This document shows, piece after piece, positions 17,214 to 25,213 of a stretch of DNA of 64,000 bases. Each line of letters opens with the position of its first letter. Positions within the stretch are counted from its first letter, which is position 1. The position numbers and the translations under genes were made by a program. The stretch is taken from assembly GCA_900468625.1 (NCBI GenBank), contig UBUL01000019.1:248001-312000 (forward strand), written 5' to 3'. This DNA comes from Hyphomicrobiales bacterium. Lineage in GTDB: Bacteria > Pseudomonadota > Alphaproteobacteria > Rhizobiales > Rhizobiaceae. The notes under the pieces were generated by a model. The model made no database searches. It saw only the letters and a program-made list of their open reading frames with translations, and had not been told where the DNA came from.

Positions 17214-18293
17214 CTAAGAACCGCTGGTCGTTCGATAATGGGGCGATACAAACCCGAGACGCCCCCGCAACAATCCAACTATGCTGCCCAAGCACGACGC
17301 TGCGCGCACCAATGTCGAGCCCCTTGTCAAGGGAGCCGCGAGAATGCAATAAAATAGCGTCCACACTCGGCCTAAAATCGAAACCAACATTTGCAGCGAG
17401 ATAGTCTTCGAGCCCTTGCATTTTCGTCTCTCGATCAGAACGCTGCTGTGATCCCTTGAACGCCTGTATTGGTAGCGGAGTGTCAAGCGCTCGACAGGAA
17501 CCGTCTCGCTGGCGATTGCATACGGAGTCCACGTCGTGCGGGCGCCGAGTTTCAAAGCATCGCTCCACAATTGCCAATCCTCGCCGCCTGCCAAGCCGAG
17601 CGAATTGTCGAAACGAAGACCAGTGCGACGAAAGAACTCAAGGTTTCCCATCCAGCTGCCGGTGGCCAGTTTAATGCGCCTAGCGTCGCCCCTCTTAAGG
17701 AGGCGAACAGACTTCGCTTCACTATTGCGGTTCATTCTGTCCATCCCTGACCAAACCATCCTGTTCCACCGGGATGCGGCGGCCGGTGGCGGTGCGAATC
17801 TGACCGGCGAAGCGACAATATCGAAGTCCTGAGCCTCTCGCGCGGCGAGCAGCCGCTCAAGCCAATCTTCTGCGACGATTTCGTCGTCGTCAGCAAAGGT
17901 CAGCAAGTCTCCATCCGACGCAAGAGCGGCCTCAAGAGCACGATTGCGAGCAAAGGCGATACCGAGCTGCGTCTCGAGCTCGTATTGAACGCTTGACCTT
18001 GGTACTTGCTCGCGGAAATCTTCGATAGCTTGGCCTAACGAGGCCGTTTCATTATTCTCAATGATGATGAAATGAAGACGAACTCTATCAGGCACGTTTA
18101 GCCTGCTATAGGACTTCAGAAGATTCGAAAGCATTTGCGGTCGTCCGCGCGTGACGGTCCCTATGCAGATCGTTCTCTCGTAATCATCTGCTGAAAAAAC
18201 TCGAGACAACTGCATGAGGTCTAACCGACCGCGCATTTGCACAATATGTTCAACCGGGTGTCGACTTGACGGATCGTTTGCCGCGGTAACCAC
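17214..18293 (-). CDS. family 2 glycosyltransferase
   Basis: A 359-residue GT-A fold glycosyltransferase. It has TVTRGRPQMLSNLLKSY near the nucleotide-binding start (about residues 46-62), the metal-binding ADDDE motif (about 135-139), GGEDWQLW in the acceptor region (about 251-258) and a C-terminal hydrophobic segment that could associate with the membrane. It resembles ExoM/ExoO-type enzymes of rhizobial exopolysaccharide synthesis. No other polysaccharide gene is nearby, so it is an orphan with unknown acceptor. The GTG start at 18293 has GGAGG about 10 bases upstream. Confidence 0.8.
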   Translation of the reverse strand: MVTAANDPSSRHPVEHIVQMRGRLDLMQLSRVFSADDYERTICIGTVTRGRPQMLSNLLKSYSRLNVPDRVRLHFIIIENNETASLGQAIEDFREQVPRSSVQYELETQLGIAFARNRALEAALASDGDLLTFADDDEIVAEDWLERLLAAREAQDFDIVASPVRFAPPPAAASRWNRMVWSGMDRMNRNSEAKSVRLLKRGDARRIKLATGSWMGNLEFFRRTGLRFDNSLGLAGGEDWQLWSDALKLGARTTWTPYAIASETVPVERLTLRYQYRRSRDHSSVLIERRKCKGSKTISLQMLVSILGRVWTLFYCILAAPLTRGSTLVRAASCLGSIVGLLRGRLGFVSPHYRTTSGS

Positions 18294-18707
18294 AACATAT
18301 CAACCTCCAAGGCACCTAAGTGGAGAGGAGAAGCTAAGTTGAGAATTTTCCCGATCAGTATGGGGAACTAGCCCTACAGCGGCGGGTTGCTTGCTGGCAG
18401 GGCAGGCGTTGCCGTGCTTCACGATCTTTCCTTCCTCATTCGATGGTGACCTGTGGAGAAAGGTAGAGCACCGTAATGTCCAGATTGTGCGGAGAGTCGG
18501 TGGAGAGTTGGTGCAAATATTGACCGTGCTGCCGGCTCAGCAAGACTGGCTTTGGACTACCTTCACGCGTCGGCGCATGCGTCGGTTAGCCTGAATATGG
18601 GGCTTTGCTTGAGGATGATTAGAACCACATCTTGGGTCTGGGACATGTGCACGACATGCCGACTATCCCGACACCGCGAACCAGAAAGACTTGACGGGTG
18701 GATAGCA
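18294..18707. other. intergenic stretch without recognisable gene
   Basis: About 410 bp between two minus-strand genes. A long open frame on the plus strand (from 18552) is the antisense of the downstream AraC gene and is not credible. I see the glycosyltransferase ribosome-binding site at 18304-18308 and nothing else that can be named. Confidence 0.4.
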
Positions 18708-18741
18708 GCCTGTCCCCTCCTTACGATCAGTAGGGACAGGC
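18708..18741 (-). terminator. hairpin after the AraC/GyrI gene
   Basis: Perfect 9-base arms GCCTGTCCC and GGGACAGGC with a 16-base loop, starting 16 bases after the reconstructed stop codon of the AraC/GyrI gene. There is no T-run, so it may be a weak or factor-assisted terminator. Confidence 0.45.
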
Positions 18742-18756
18742 CGCCGTCAGAGGGCG

Positions 18757-19640
18757 CTACTTCAGCGGCAAAAACAGCTCCGCGACCGTTTCATGTTCAG
18801 GCACCTCCGGAAAGAACGAAAGCCGCTGGCAATAGATCGGGAAACCGCGTGCTTCCTCGCCGCTGGCCGGAAGCCAGTCGCGATAAAGGTAGAGCGCGCG
18901 GCGGGCTCCAGATGGTCGGTGTTGCCAACGACACGCAGCACCGCGCAGCGTCCCCCAGGGATCTTGCCGGCTTTGACCGGTTCACCGTTCGGCTCGATCG
19001 GTTGCTCAGTACCGACACAGAGATCGATGCTATAATCGGCAAGCGACGCAGGATGCCGCTCGGAACGCCAGACATTAAAGGTTGGACTGGTCTTGGGGTG
19101 CAGGCCAGCGGCCTTGCGCCACGCGATGAAGCGTTGGATGGTGGCGCCGAGCGTCGCTGGATCGCCCCGATGCTCCATGATCGCCACCGGCGTGGGAGGC
19201 ACATCGCGGATCGTCACGTCGTCAGGGGTAAAAGTCTTCTGCATGAGCTTGTTCCTCGCGTTGTCGAGAGGCCCGAAGGCCGCAAGCCACGGCTCCCAGT
19301 CGGGAGACTTCCGGAACGACGAAGGCGATTGCCCGAACCGTTGCCGAAAAGCGCGGGCAAAGGCATCCGGTGCATCGTAACCGGCATCCATCGCTATGTC
19401 TGTGACGCTTTGGGCGTCGGTGTAGGCCAGCCGGTACGAAGCGCGCTTCATACGGGCAAGCTGGACATAACGATGCACGGACAACCCGAAGACCGCCGTA
19501 AACTGCCGGTGGAAATGAAATTTCGAGAAGGCCGCAACACCGCTTACCGTTTCCAGGTCCAGATCGCTGTCAAGATGCCGGTCGATATAGTCCAGCACCC
19601 GCCGCATCCGGGCCTGATAGTTTTGAAGTGCCGCCTTCAT
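18757..19640 (-). pseudogene. AraC-family regulator with GyrI-like domain, one frameshift
   Basis: The N-terminal half carries the double AraC HTH (about residues 10-110; TVSGVAAFSKFHFHRQF and the second motif ending in FRQRFGQSPSSFRKS). The C-terminal half is a GyrI-like small-molecule binding domain. After GNTDHLEPAAR, near position 18900, the expected family sequence continues only in another frame (LYLYRDWLPASGEEARG, later FFPEVPEHETVAELFLPLK) and reaches a TAG at 18757. In the original frame the protein would end at 18762 with an unrelated tail of about 40 residues. One missing or extra base in the GC-rich run at 18893-18902 explains this; it may be a sequencing error or a real mutation. 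The start at 19640 has GGAGGG upstream. Confidence 0.75.
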
Positions 19641-19661
19641 CGTCGCCCTCCGTGGCCACAC

Positions 19662-20001
19662 CAGTTAGGCGCCTACAGACATGACACGCTCGACCGATCT
19701 TGCGGTTTTGTCACGGGTCGCAGAATATCGCCAGAAACTATTTGCGTGCACTCCCGATTTTGGGATGAACGGCGAAAAGGGGGCGTTTTCGAATGGCGGG
19801 TGATCGAGCCGCTGCTGCCCAACGAGCCGATAGACGTGCCCCTGTGGATGATCGGCACGCGCTAAACGGTATATTCTGCCTGCTTCGATCGGGAGTACTA
19901 TGGCGCGATTTGCCAGAACGCTAGGGGCGGCGCTGCCACCGTCACCTCCATGAGACTGCTGTCACATCCCGCTCGTTCTCGACCTCCAAAATTCATCGAC
20001 A
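19662..20001 (+). mobile_element. IS5-family transposase remnant and flanks
   Basis: On the plus strand, typical N-terminal IS5-family transposase sequence is visible: EWRVIEPLLPNEP (frame starting at 19782), then after a frameshift VDDRHALNGIFCLLRSG and WRDLPER up to about 19915, followed by a stop. Only about 45 codons remain of a gene of some 270 codons. Inverted terminal repeats could not be located. The rest of the interval holds nothing I can name. The remnant borders the AT-richer block to its right. Confidence 0.6.
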
Positions 20002-21444
20002 TCAGCAGTTGTCAGAGCTGACCGAGCATGTCGTGGAGCTCTTGGCGTCGACTGGCGTCTCTATCTGCTGCGGAGAGCCTTGGCCGGTATTTTGGAGCCG
20101 ATCTATGTCGCTGTCATTTTCCTCGGATGAGACATCCCTTTTCTGAAGCTCATCTCCCGATTGGTCTGCCGCGTCATCTTGATCATTGCCGGGAATGACG
20201 TCCTCAGCGTTTTGCCTATGCTGTTGCGGTTCTGCACTATCCGGAAGCTTCCCGCTACTCTGCGGCATGTGACTATCCGATGTCTGATCATGCCGCGGAT
20301 CAATTTCTTCATTTTGTTTTGCTGAATTGTCATTCAGTTCAACGCTCATAGATGTAGTTTCATCAAATTTTTCTATGGCAGCGTCATTTTCTGGTCCCGC
20401 CAAATCATGGATAGTTAAGATAGTATCATCGGCCGGGGCGGGAATTTGACGATCGGCCAAAACTTCTTGCGGTAAAGCCTCATATTCGATGCGCGTCTCG
20501 CTTGTTATGTTATAAATCGTCTGGTAGCTAATATCCTGTCTAATTTCGAGCTTATCTATTTCAATCAATGGACCATCCACAATGGCTGGTTCAGCGTACC
20601 ATATAGCGTTGCGATCTCCATAATAACCATCATAATATCCATCCCAATAGGACTGCCAGGCTTCAAATTCCATATTGATTGACTGGAAATGAACACGATA
20701 ATTCGGATAATAAGCTCTGGTCGTGTCGCTGAACGCATCGAACGATCCGGACACTATTGCAAGCGTCAGCAACATGCTCTGATGCGTCTGATAATCGTTG
20801 TGACGGTCATCATAGTAGGCAAGGTGTTGCCTAAGCCGCGCGACCTCTCGTTGAAGGTTCGCATTGCTGGCAATCTGGTCCTCCAGTGACGCTACGCGTC
20901 TTTCGAGAAGCCTCACCCTTTCACGCAAAGCTTGAAATTCACCCTTGCTCACGGTTCTGGTTTCATTTGCCGGCTTTGAAAGAATATATCGGGCGGCGTA
21001 GCTCTTCCATGCCGCATTCAAATAGCGCATGCCTTGTGCTGACTGCTTATTTTGCGAAGCTGTCAGAGCATATCGCGTTTGCAATTCACCCATCGCCTTC
21101 GACAGGCTGCCGGTCGCGTCGGCGATCGCTTTACTATTGGGGGTCACAAGTGCGCCCTCCAGTTGCTCTGCTGCCCGTGCAACGAGGCTAACAGCTTCAA
21201 GAACGCTGGCAGTGCTTCGATGCCGCGCGCCCGAGGCGTCCTTATAACTCCTCGCGATCATGTCAAGCGAGACGCGCATGTCATATAGCAGCCCCTGGGC
21301 ATTTCGTTTGGTCTGCAAAGCGGCTGCTGCGGGAGATGCGAAGGCCACCTCAGCAGCACAAACCGTCGCGACCATTAGAACTGAACTTGCTGCATACCCA
21401 AGAACCACAAGCGTCAAACTGCCTGACATCATTTTTTTCAACAT
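20002..21444 (-). CDS. secreted coiled-coil protein of unknown function
   Basis: A 480-residue protein if started at 21444, where an AAAGG precedes the ATG and a signal-like hydrophobic stretch follows (about residues 8-36, ending VAFA). The same frame is open to an ATG at 21561, which would place a basic tail before the hydrophobic stretch. Next come a helical region (about 45-165), a heptad coiled coil (ALRERVRLLERRVASLEDQI, about 175-205), a Tyr/Trp/Asp-rich segment (YWDGYYDGYYGD) and a long acidic, Gln/Asp/Ser-rich tail (about 370-480). I recognise no family. The last 100 residues look disordered. Codon use is less GC-rich than in the neighbours, which suggests recent acquisition. It follows two small membrane-protein genes on the same strand. 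Confidence 0.6.
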   Translation of the reverse strand: MLKKMMSGSLTLVVLGYAASSVLMVATVCAAEVAFASPAAAALQTKRNAQGLLYDMRVSLDMIARSYKDASGARHRSTASVLEAVSLVARAAEQLEGALVTPNSKAIADATGSLSKAMGELQTRYALTASQNKQSAQGMRYLNAAWKSYAARYILSKPANETRTVSKGEFQALRERVRLLERRVASLEDQIASNANLQREVARLRQHLAYYDDRHNDYQTHQSMLLTLAIVSGSFDAFSDTTRAYYPNYRVHFQSINMEFEAWQSYWDGYYDGYYGDRNAIWYAEPAIVDGPLIEIDKLEIRQDISYQTIYNITSETRIEYEALPQEVLADRQIPAPADDTILTIHDLAGPENDAAIEKFDETTSMSVELNDNSAKQNEEIDPRHDQTSDSHMPQSSGKLPDSAEPQQHRQNAEDVIPGNDQDDAADQSGDELQKRDVSSEENDSDIDRLQNTGQGSPQQIETPVDAKSSTTCSVSSDNC

Positions 21445-21564
21445 AGCCTTTATGAACCTATCAAGGCATGCATGTTTTGCCTTCTCAAAGCGCGCGGATG
21501 TGGATGCTAACGAACACATACGGGTGAACCATCTATTTAAGCTGGTTTCTCCATGCTCCATGTT

Positions 21565-21729
21565 TCAATCTCGCGTTGCGAGCCTACAATCTGAGTATTT
21601 CGCATATTGGCAATGCACCTCAAAAGGGCCGTTTGCATAGGTTCGCCGAACGACCGATATCGACAAGATAATCGCAAGTAGCGCAGCTACATATAGGAGG
21701 GCAGGCGCGAGGCGGAATAGGATTTGCAT
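21565..21729 (-). CDS. small single-helix membrane protein (paralogue B)
   Basis: A 54-residue protein read directly from the minus strand: it begins MQILFRLAPALLYVAALLA, has one hydrophobic helix (about residues 5-27) and then RRTYANGPF. It resembles the 68-residue protein encoded just upstream (MQ-x-x-FR-x-x-P at the start, Y-x-x-AL, R-x-T, GP after the helix), so the two are probably paralogues. It ends 3 bases before the longest ATG of the coiled-coil gene. GAGAAAG lies 5-6 bases before the ATG. Function unknown. Confidence 0.5.
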   Translation of the reverse strand: MQILFRLAPALLYVAALLAIILSISVVRRTYANGPFEVHCQYAKYSDCRLATRD

Positions 21730-21821
21730 TTTGCTTTCTCAAGATCAATCGAATGTCGAAGAAACACCGGTCTGGAACTGGGATGAGCCCAGTCGAGGAC
21801 TGCAGCCCATCGGTCAGGCTG

Positions 21822-22028
21822 TCAGGAATTCATCGAGCAGATGCGGATTGGTGGCTCATTGCCCACCTCTTTGTTCTCGCATGGCGACGTATGGCAGGTT
21901 CGAGGGTGTCTGAACATCCCCAAGGGTCCACATGTATGCGTGGATCGAATGATCAGCATCAAGAAGATGACAGCAAATAGCGCACCTAGATAGATGATAA
22001 ATGGCATAAAGCGAAACACGACTTGCAT
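21822..22028 (-). CDS. small single-helix membrane protein (paralogue A)
   Basis: A 68-residue protein starting MQVVFRFMPFIIYLGALFA, with one hydrophobic helix (about residues 7-27) followed by RSTHTCGPLG and a Cys/His-containing tail of about 35 residues. A strong GGAAGGA lies about 8 bases before the ATG. The first 37 residues can be aligned with the 54-residue protein downstream. It is the first of three minus-strand genes (small A, small B, coiled-coil protein), and its 5' end faces the PepSY/two-component genes. Function unknown. Confidence 0.5.
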   Translation of the reverse strand: MQVVFRFMPFIIYLGALFAVIFLMLIIRSTHTCGPLGMFRHPRTCHTSPCENKEVGNEPPIRICSMNS

Positions 22029-22194
22029 GGCACATTCCTTCCGTTGCGATCGAATGTCAAAAGGACGTATCTTCGCGCGCGGTCACCGCAGGGCAGAAGC
22101 CGTTGCAGGCATTACGTTTCTGCTCCCATTCGTCTTGCACTGTCTCGATTGGGGATTGGTATATTCCATGACGCCTGAAAAAGCCGTGAGGGCG

Positions 22195-22212
22195 TTGTCA
22201 GCGAATTGTCAG
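22195..22212 (+). promoter_or_regulatory. 11-bp-phased direct repeat upstream of the PepSY gene
   Basis: TTGTCAG occurs at 22195-22201 and again at 22206-22212, exactly one helical turn apart, about 60 bp upstream of the PepSY start. Direct repeats with 11-bp phasing are the usual binding pattern of OmpR/PhoB-type response regulators, so this is a candidate autoregulatory site for the regulator encoded at 22.8 kb. Confidence 0.5.
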
Positions 22213-22268
22213 CTTCGCTCATCTAAGCTATTTGCAGGAGCGGCTTTGACGACTTGGGGAGAAAAGGT

Positions 22269-22778
22269 GTGCTTTTTCGGTCCGCAAGAGCCCTCGCTTG
22301 GTTTGCGACAGTTGCTTTGGCATTGCAACTGCCGGCGCTGGCGCGCGCCCAGGAAGCCATCAATGGCTCGCCAGATGCCGGCTACATCGAAATCGCCGAT
22401 GCTGGTGAATCCGACAACTCTTCGGATCAAGGGACCGGTTCAACCGCATCAAACGCGGATGCGAATGATGGAGATGCGGGTTCAGATGATTCTGCAGACG
22501 ATCAGCCCTCTGCTCCGGAGGGCTCCGGGCGAAACGATGCCGACGTGGAGCTCGGCGGACCGAACGGCGCTTTGAAAGCCGTCCAAGGCGATCAGGCCCT
22601 TCCGCTGGACGGTATCGTTGCAATCGCCCGGCATCTGACCAACGGACAGATCATTGACGCGCGGCTGCGCCCTGTGAAGGGTGTTCTCCAGTATGAGTTG
22701 AAGGTGCTTGAGAGCAATAATGAAGTTCGGCGCTATTCTTTTAATGCCCGCACAGGCAAATTCATAAGGGTAAGGTAA
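22269..22778 (+). CDS. periplasmic PepSY-domain protein
   Basis: A 169-residue exported protein: signal peptide (about residues 1-29, ending ARAQE), a low-complexity Asp/Ser/Ala-rich linker (about 35-95) and a C-terminal PepSY-like domain (about 105-169; GQIIDARLRPVKGVLQYELKV). PepSY proteins next to a response regulator and kinase usually act as periplasmic modulators of the kinase, as known for small partners of rhizobial FeuPQ-type systems. I place the start at the GTG at 22269, 7 bases after GGGGAG. The response regulator follows after 2 bases, so the three genes form one operon. Confidence 0.7.
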   Translation: MLFRSARALAWFATVALALQLPALARAQEAINGSPDAGYIEIADAGESDNSSDQGTGSTASNADANDGDAGSDDSADDQPSAPEGSGRNDADVELGGPNGALKAVQGDQALPLDGIVAIARHLTNGQIIDARLRPVKGVLQYELKVLESNNEVRRYSFNARTGKFIRVR

Positions 22779-22780
22779 AC

Positions 22781-23446
22781 ATGCGGATACTCGTTGCTGA
22801 AGATGATCGCCGCATCGCCGATTCGCTTGGGGCGGCGCTATCGAGCGCCGGCTTCATCACGGAATATGCCAGAGACGGAGAAGATGCCTGGTTTCGAGGA
22901 GACACCGAAACATTCGACGCCGTGATCCTTGATCTCGGCCTTCCGATGCTTGACGGTTTGACGATCCTCAAGCGATGGCGCCGAGCCGGACGCACGGTTC
23001 CCGTGCTGATTCTCACCGCGCGCGGGCAATGGGACGAACGGGTCGAGGGAATTGAGTCTGGAGCCGACGACTACGTAGTAAAGCCTTTCCGCATGGAAGA
23101 AGTCGTGGCGCGTATCCGGGCGATTGTGCGTAGAGCAGGTGGTTTTGCGTCGTCACAGATCGAAATCGGCGAGCTTGTCCTCGACACGCGGTTGAGACAG
23201 CTATCGCGCGCGGGCGTTCCGATCGTACTTACGCCACAGGAATATCGGCTTCTCGCCTTCATGGCACATCAGGGCGGCCGAGTCGTTTCTCAACTTGAGA
23301 TAGCCGAGCATCTTTACACTCAGGACTTCGAAGGCGGTTCGAACGCCGTCGAGGTGCTCATCGGCCGTCTTCGGAAACGACTGGGCGCCGAGATCATCGA
23401 GACACGCCGTGGTTTTGGGTACATTCTCGGTGGGAATGATCGTTGA
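22781..23446 (+). CDS. OmpR/PhoP-family response regulator
   Basis: A 221-residue response regulator. The receiver domain (residues 1-115) has the acidic pair EDD (7-9), the phosphoacceptor Asp 51 (ILDLGLP) and the conserved Lys in DDYVVKPF. The C-terminal winged HTH (about 125-218) has LTPQEYRLLAFMAHQGG and a recognition helix region EVLIGRLRKRLG. It is phosphorylated by the kinase encoded next and probably binds the 11-bp repeats upstream of the PepSY gene. The nearest known relatives are PhoP/FeuP-type regulators; the signal is unknown. Confidence 0.9.
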   Translation: MRILVAEDDRRIADSLGAALSSAGFITEYARDGEDAWFRGDTETFDAVILDLGLPMLDGLTILKRWRRAGRTVPVLILTARGQWDERVEGIESGADDYVVKPFRMEEVVARIRAIVRRAGGFASSQIEIGELVLDTRLRQLSRAGVPIVLTPQEYRLLAFMAHQGGRVVSQLEIAEHLYTQDFEGGSNAVEVLIGRLRKRLGAEIIETRRGFGYILGGNDR

Positions 23447-24798
23447 GAATTCGGTCCCTACGGATTCGGCTGATATTGGGAGCCGGCATCTGGATTGCCG
23501 TAGCCCTCGTGTTGGCTGGCGTCGCTATTGGCTACTTGTTCACGGAGAACGTCGAACGCGGCGCGTCCGCTGATCTGTCAGCAGCGATGTCGCGTCTCGT
23601 CGCTTTGATCAATGCAGACGCACGCGATGGGACGCCAGTGCTGACGGGTTCCTTGCCTGATCCGCGCTATGATACGCCGATAAGCGGTCTCTATTGGCAG
23701 ATCACGGATCTGGGGTCGCAGCAGATGATCCGCTCCCGCTCGCTTTGGGACCATGTCCTCAAGCTCGCGACGCCAAATGACGACGGGCAGCTTTCCACCG
23801 TTCAAGGACCTGTGGGTCAATCATTGCTTGCTCTTTCCTTGACGGCTCGCTTTGCGAAAGGCAAAAGCGAGCGCCGCTTCCAGGTCATCGTAGCCCAGGA
23901 TCGATCAATCCTTGATGAGGCGATCACCCGCTTTGGGCGGGAATTGGCCATGGCCCTATTGATCCTTGGTATCATCCTGGTTCTTGCTGCCATTCTGCAG
24001 GTACAGTTCGGCCTGTCGCCATTCAGGACCCTGCGTCAGGATATTGAGGGGATCCGCAAGGGCGCCGCTTCCTCCATCGATTCCAGCTATCCTCTGGAAG
24101 TGGTTCCGGTTGTCAGCGAGGTAAACGCGCTGCTGGCTCTGCAGCAGAAATCAATGGACTTTGCACGATCGCGTGCATCAGATCTTGCGCACGGGTTGAA
24201 AACGCCGCTTGCGGTGCTTGGAACGATTGCTTACGAACTCGAGGACGCAGGTGACACGCGCAGCGCAGCCACGATCATTGAGCTGGCGAACGAGATGCGT
24301 GGTCGCATAGATTATCAGTTGCGACTGGTACGCCTACGTCAGCGCATTCGGATGCACTCTCTCAGCGCGTCCTTGAGCAATATCGTCCCACGCGCCATCA
24401 CAGTATTGAAGAAAACGCGTACGAGTGAGCACCTAGACTGGGTGGTCGACGTTGCCAACGGTCTAAACGTCGATATCGACGCAAATGATCTAATCGAGCT
24501 TGTCGGCGTGATATTGGAGAACGCGGCGCAATGGGCAGACTCAATGATTAACGTCCAGGCCAAGAAGGACGCGACAGTCGTTGAACTGCGAATATGCGAC
24601 GACGGACCGGGCATTCCATCGACTGATCTTCGTTCGATCGGACGACGTGGTGGACGCCTCGACGAGACGAGCCCAGGAACCGGCCTCGGCCTAGCGATCG
24701 CCTTGGAGATTGTCTCGCTGAACAACGGAACGATTGCTTTTGAACGATCCCAACATGGTGGCCTAGAGGTGACAATTCGCTTGCCTGCCGCTGGTTGA
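23443..24798 (+). CDS. sensor histidine kinase
   Basis: A 451-residue inner-membrane kinase. Two transmembrane helices (about residues 10-32 and 168-188) enclose a periplasmic sensor domain of about 135 residues. A HAMP-like linker leads to the H-box DLAHGLKTPLAVL with His 250 as phosphorylation site. The ATPase domain has an N-box ILENAAQWA, G1 DDGPGIP and G2 GTGLGLAIA. The start is a TTG that overlaps the stop of the response regulator gene (TTGA), indicating translational coupling. The arrangement with PepSY protein and regulator resembles PhoQ/FeuQ systems sensing envelope or osmotic conditions. Confidence 0.9.
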   Translation: MRIRSLRIRLILGAGIWIAVALVLAGVAIGYLFTENVERGASADLSAAMSRLVALINADARDGTPVLTGSLPDPRYDTPISGLYWQITDLGSQQMIRSRSLWDHVLKLATPNDDGQLSTVQGPVGQSLLALSLTARFAKGKSERRFQVIVAQDRSILDEAITRFGRELAMALLILGIILVLAAILQVQFGLSPFRTLRQDIEGIRKGAASSIDSSYPLEVVPVVSEVNALLALQQKSMDFARSRASDLAHGLKTPLAVLGTIAYELEDAGDTRSAATIIELANEMRGRIDYQLRLVRLRQRIRMHSLSASLSNIVPRAITVLKKTRTSEHLDWVVDVANGLNVDIDANDLIELVGVILENAAQWADSMINVQAKKDATVVELRICDDGPGIPSTDLRSIGRRGGRLDETSPGTGLGLAIALEIVSLNNGTIAFERSQHGGLEVTIRLPAAG

Positions 24799-25213
24799 CA
24801 GACTTGCGGGCATCTGAACGAAAAAACGGGAGAGATCGATAGCTCGCGATGTCACTTCGATGATAGTCGACGCTGTTGACCCGGGCGCGCACATGCTTGG
24901 ATGTCGAGCGGCCTTGAGGTGATCCATGCAGCGTCTTCACTGCGAGCGCAAATGTTATGAAATCTTTGATTTTCGTGGTTCATCGTGAAGTTCCCATTGC
25001 GTTCGCCGTGCACCTATAGATTGAAGTCGTCGCGGTCATTATTGGAATGTCACGACCTTAGTCACCGAACGTTAGATTGGCGGCGCGCTCAGGCCGCAGC
25101 GCTCGGCAGATCTCCCCGTCACATCTGCGCATGCAGCTGTGACCTGAATTGCTCAGTTGGCGACCCCAACCCTTGACGATCTGTCGATGGTCTGGTGCGA
25201 TGACCTCGCTCCA
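24799..25213. other. intergenic stretch between convergent operons
   Basis: About 415 bp between the convergent kinase and allophanate hydrolase genes. A short open frame (24985-25176) has no recognisable domain. No clear hairpin with T-run was found. I see no gene here. Confidence 0.45.

Noticed and set aside
18552..19865. Long plus-strand open frame of 437 codons
   Set aside because: It is the antisense of the AraC/GyrI gene; the translation is Arg/Pro-rich with no domain, while the minus strand has a clear AraC fold.
22254..22268. TTG start for the PepSY gene
   Set aside because: The GTG at 22269 has GGGGAG at the right distance, and the TTG overlaps that ribosome-binding site.
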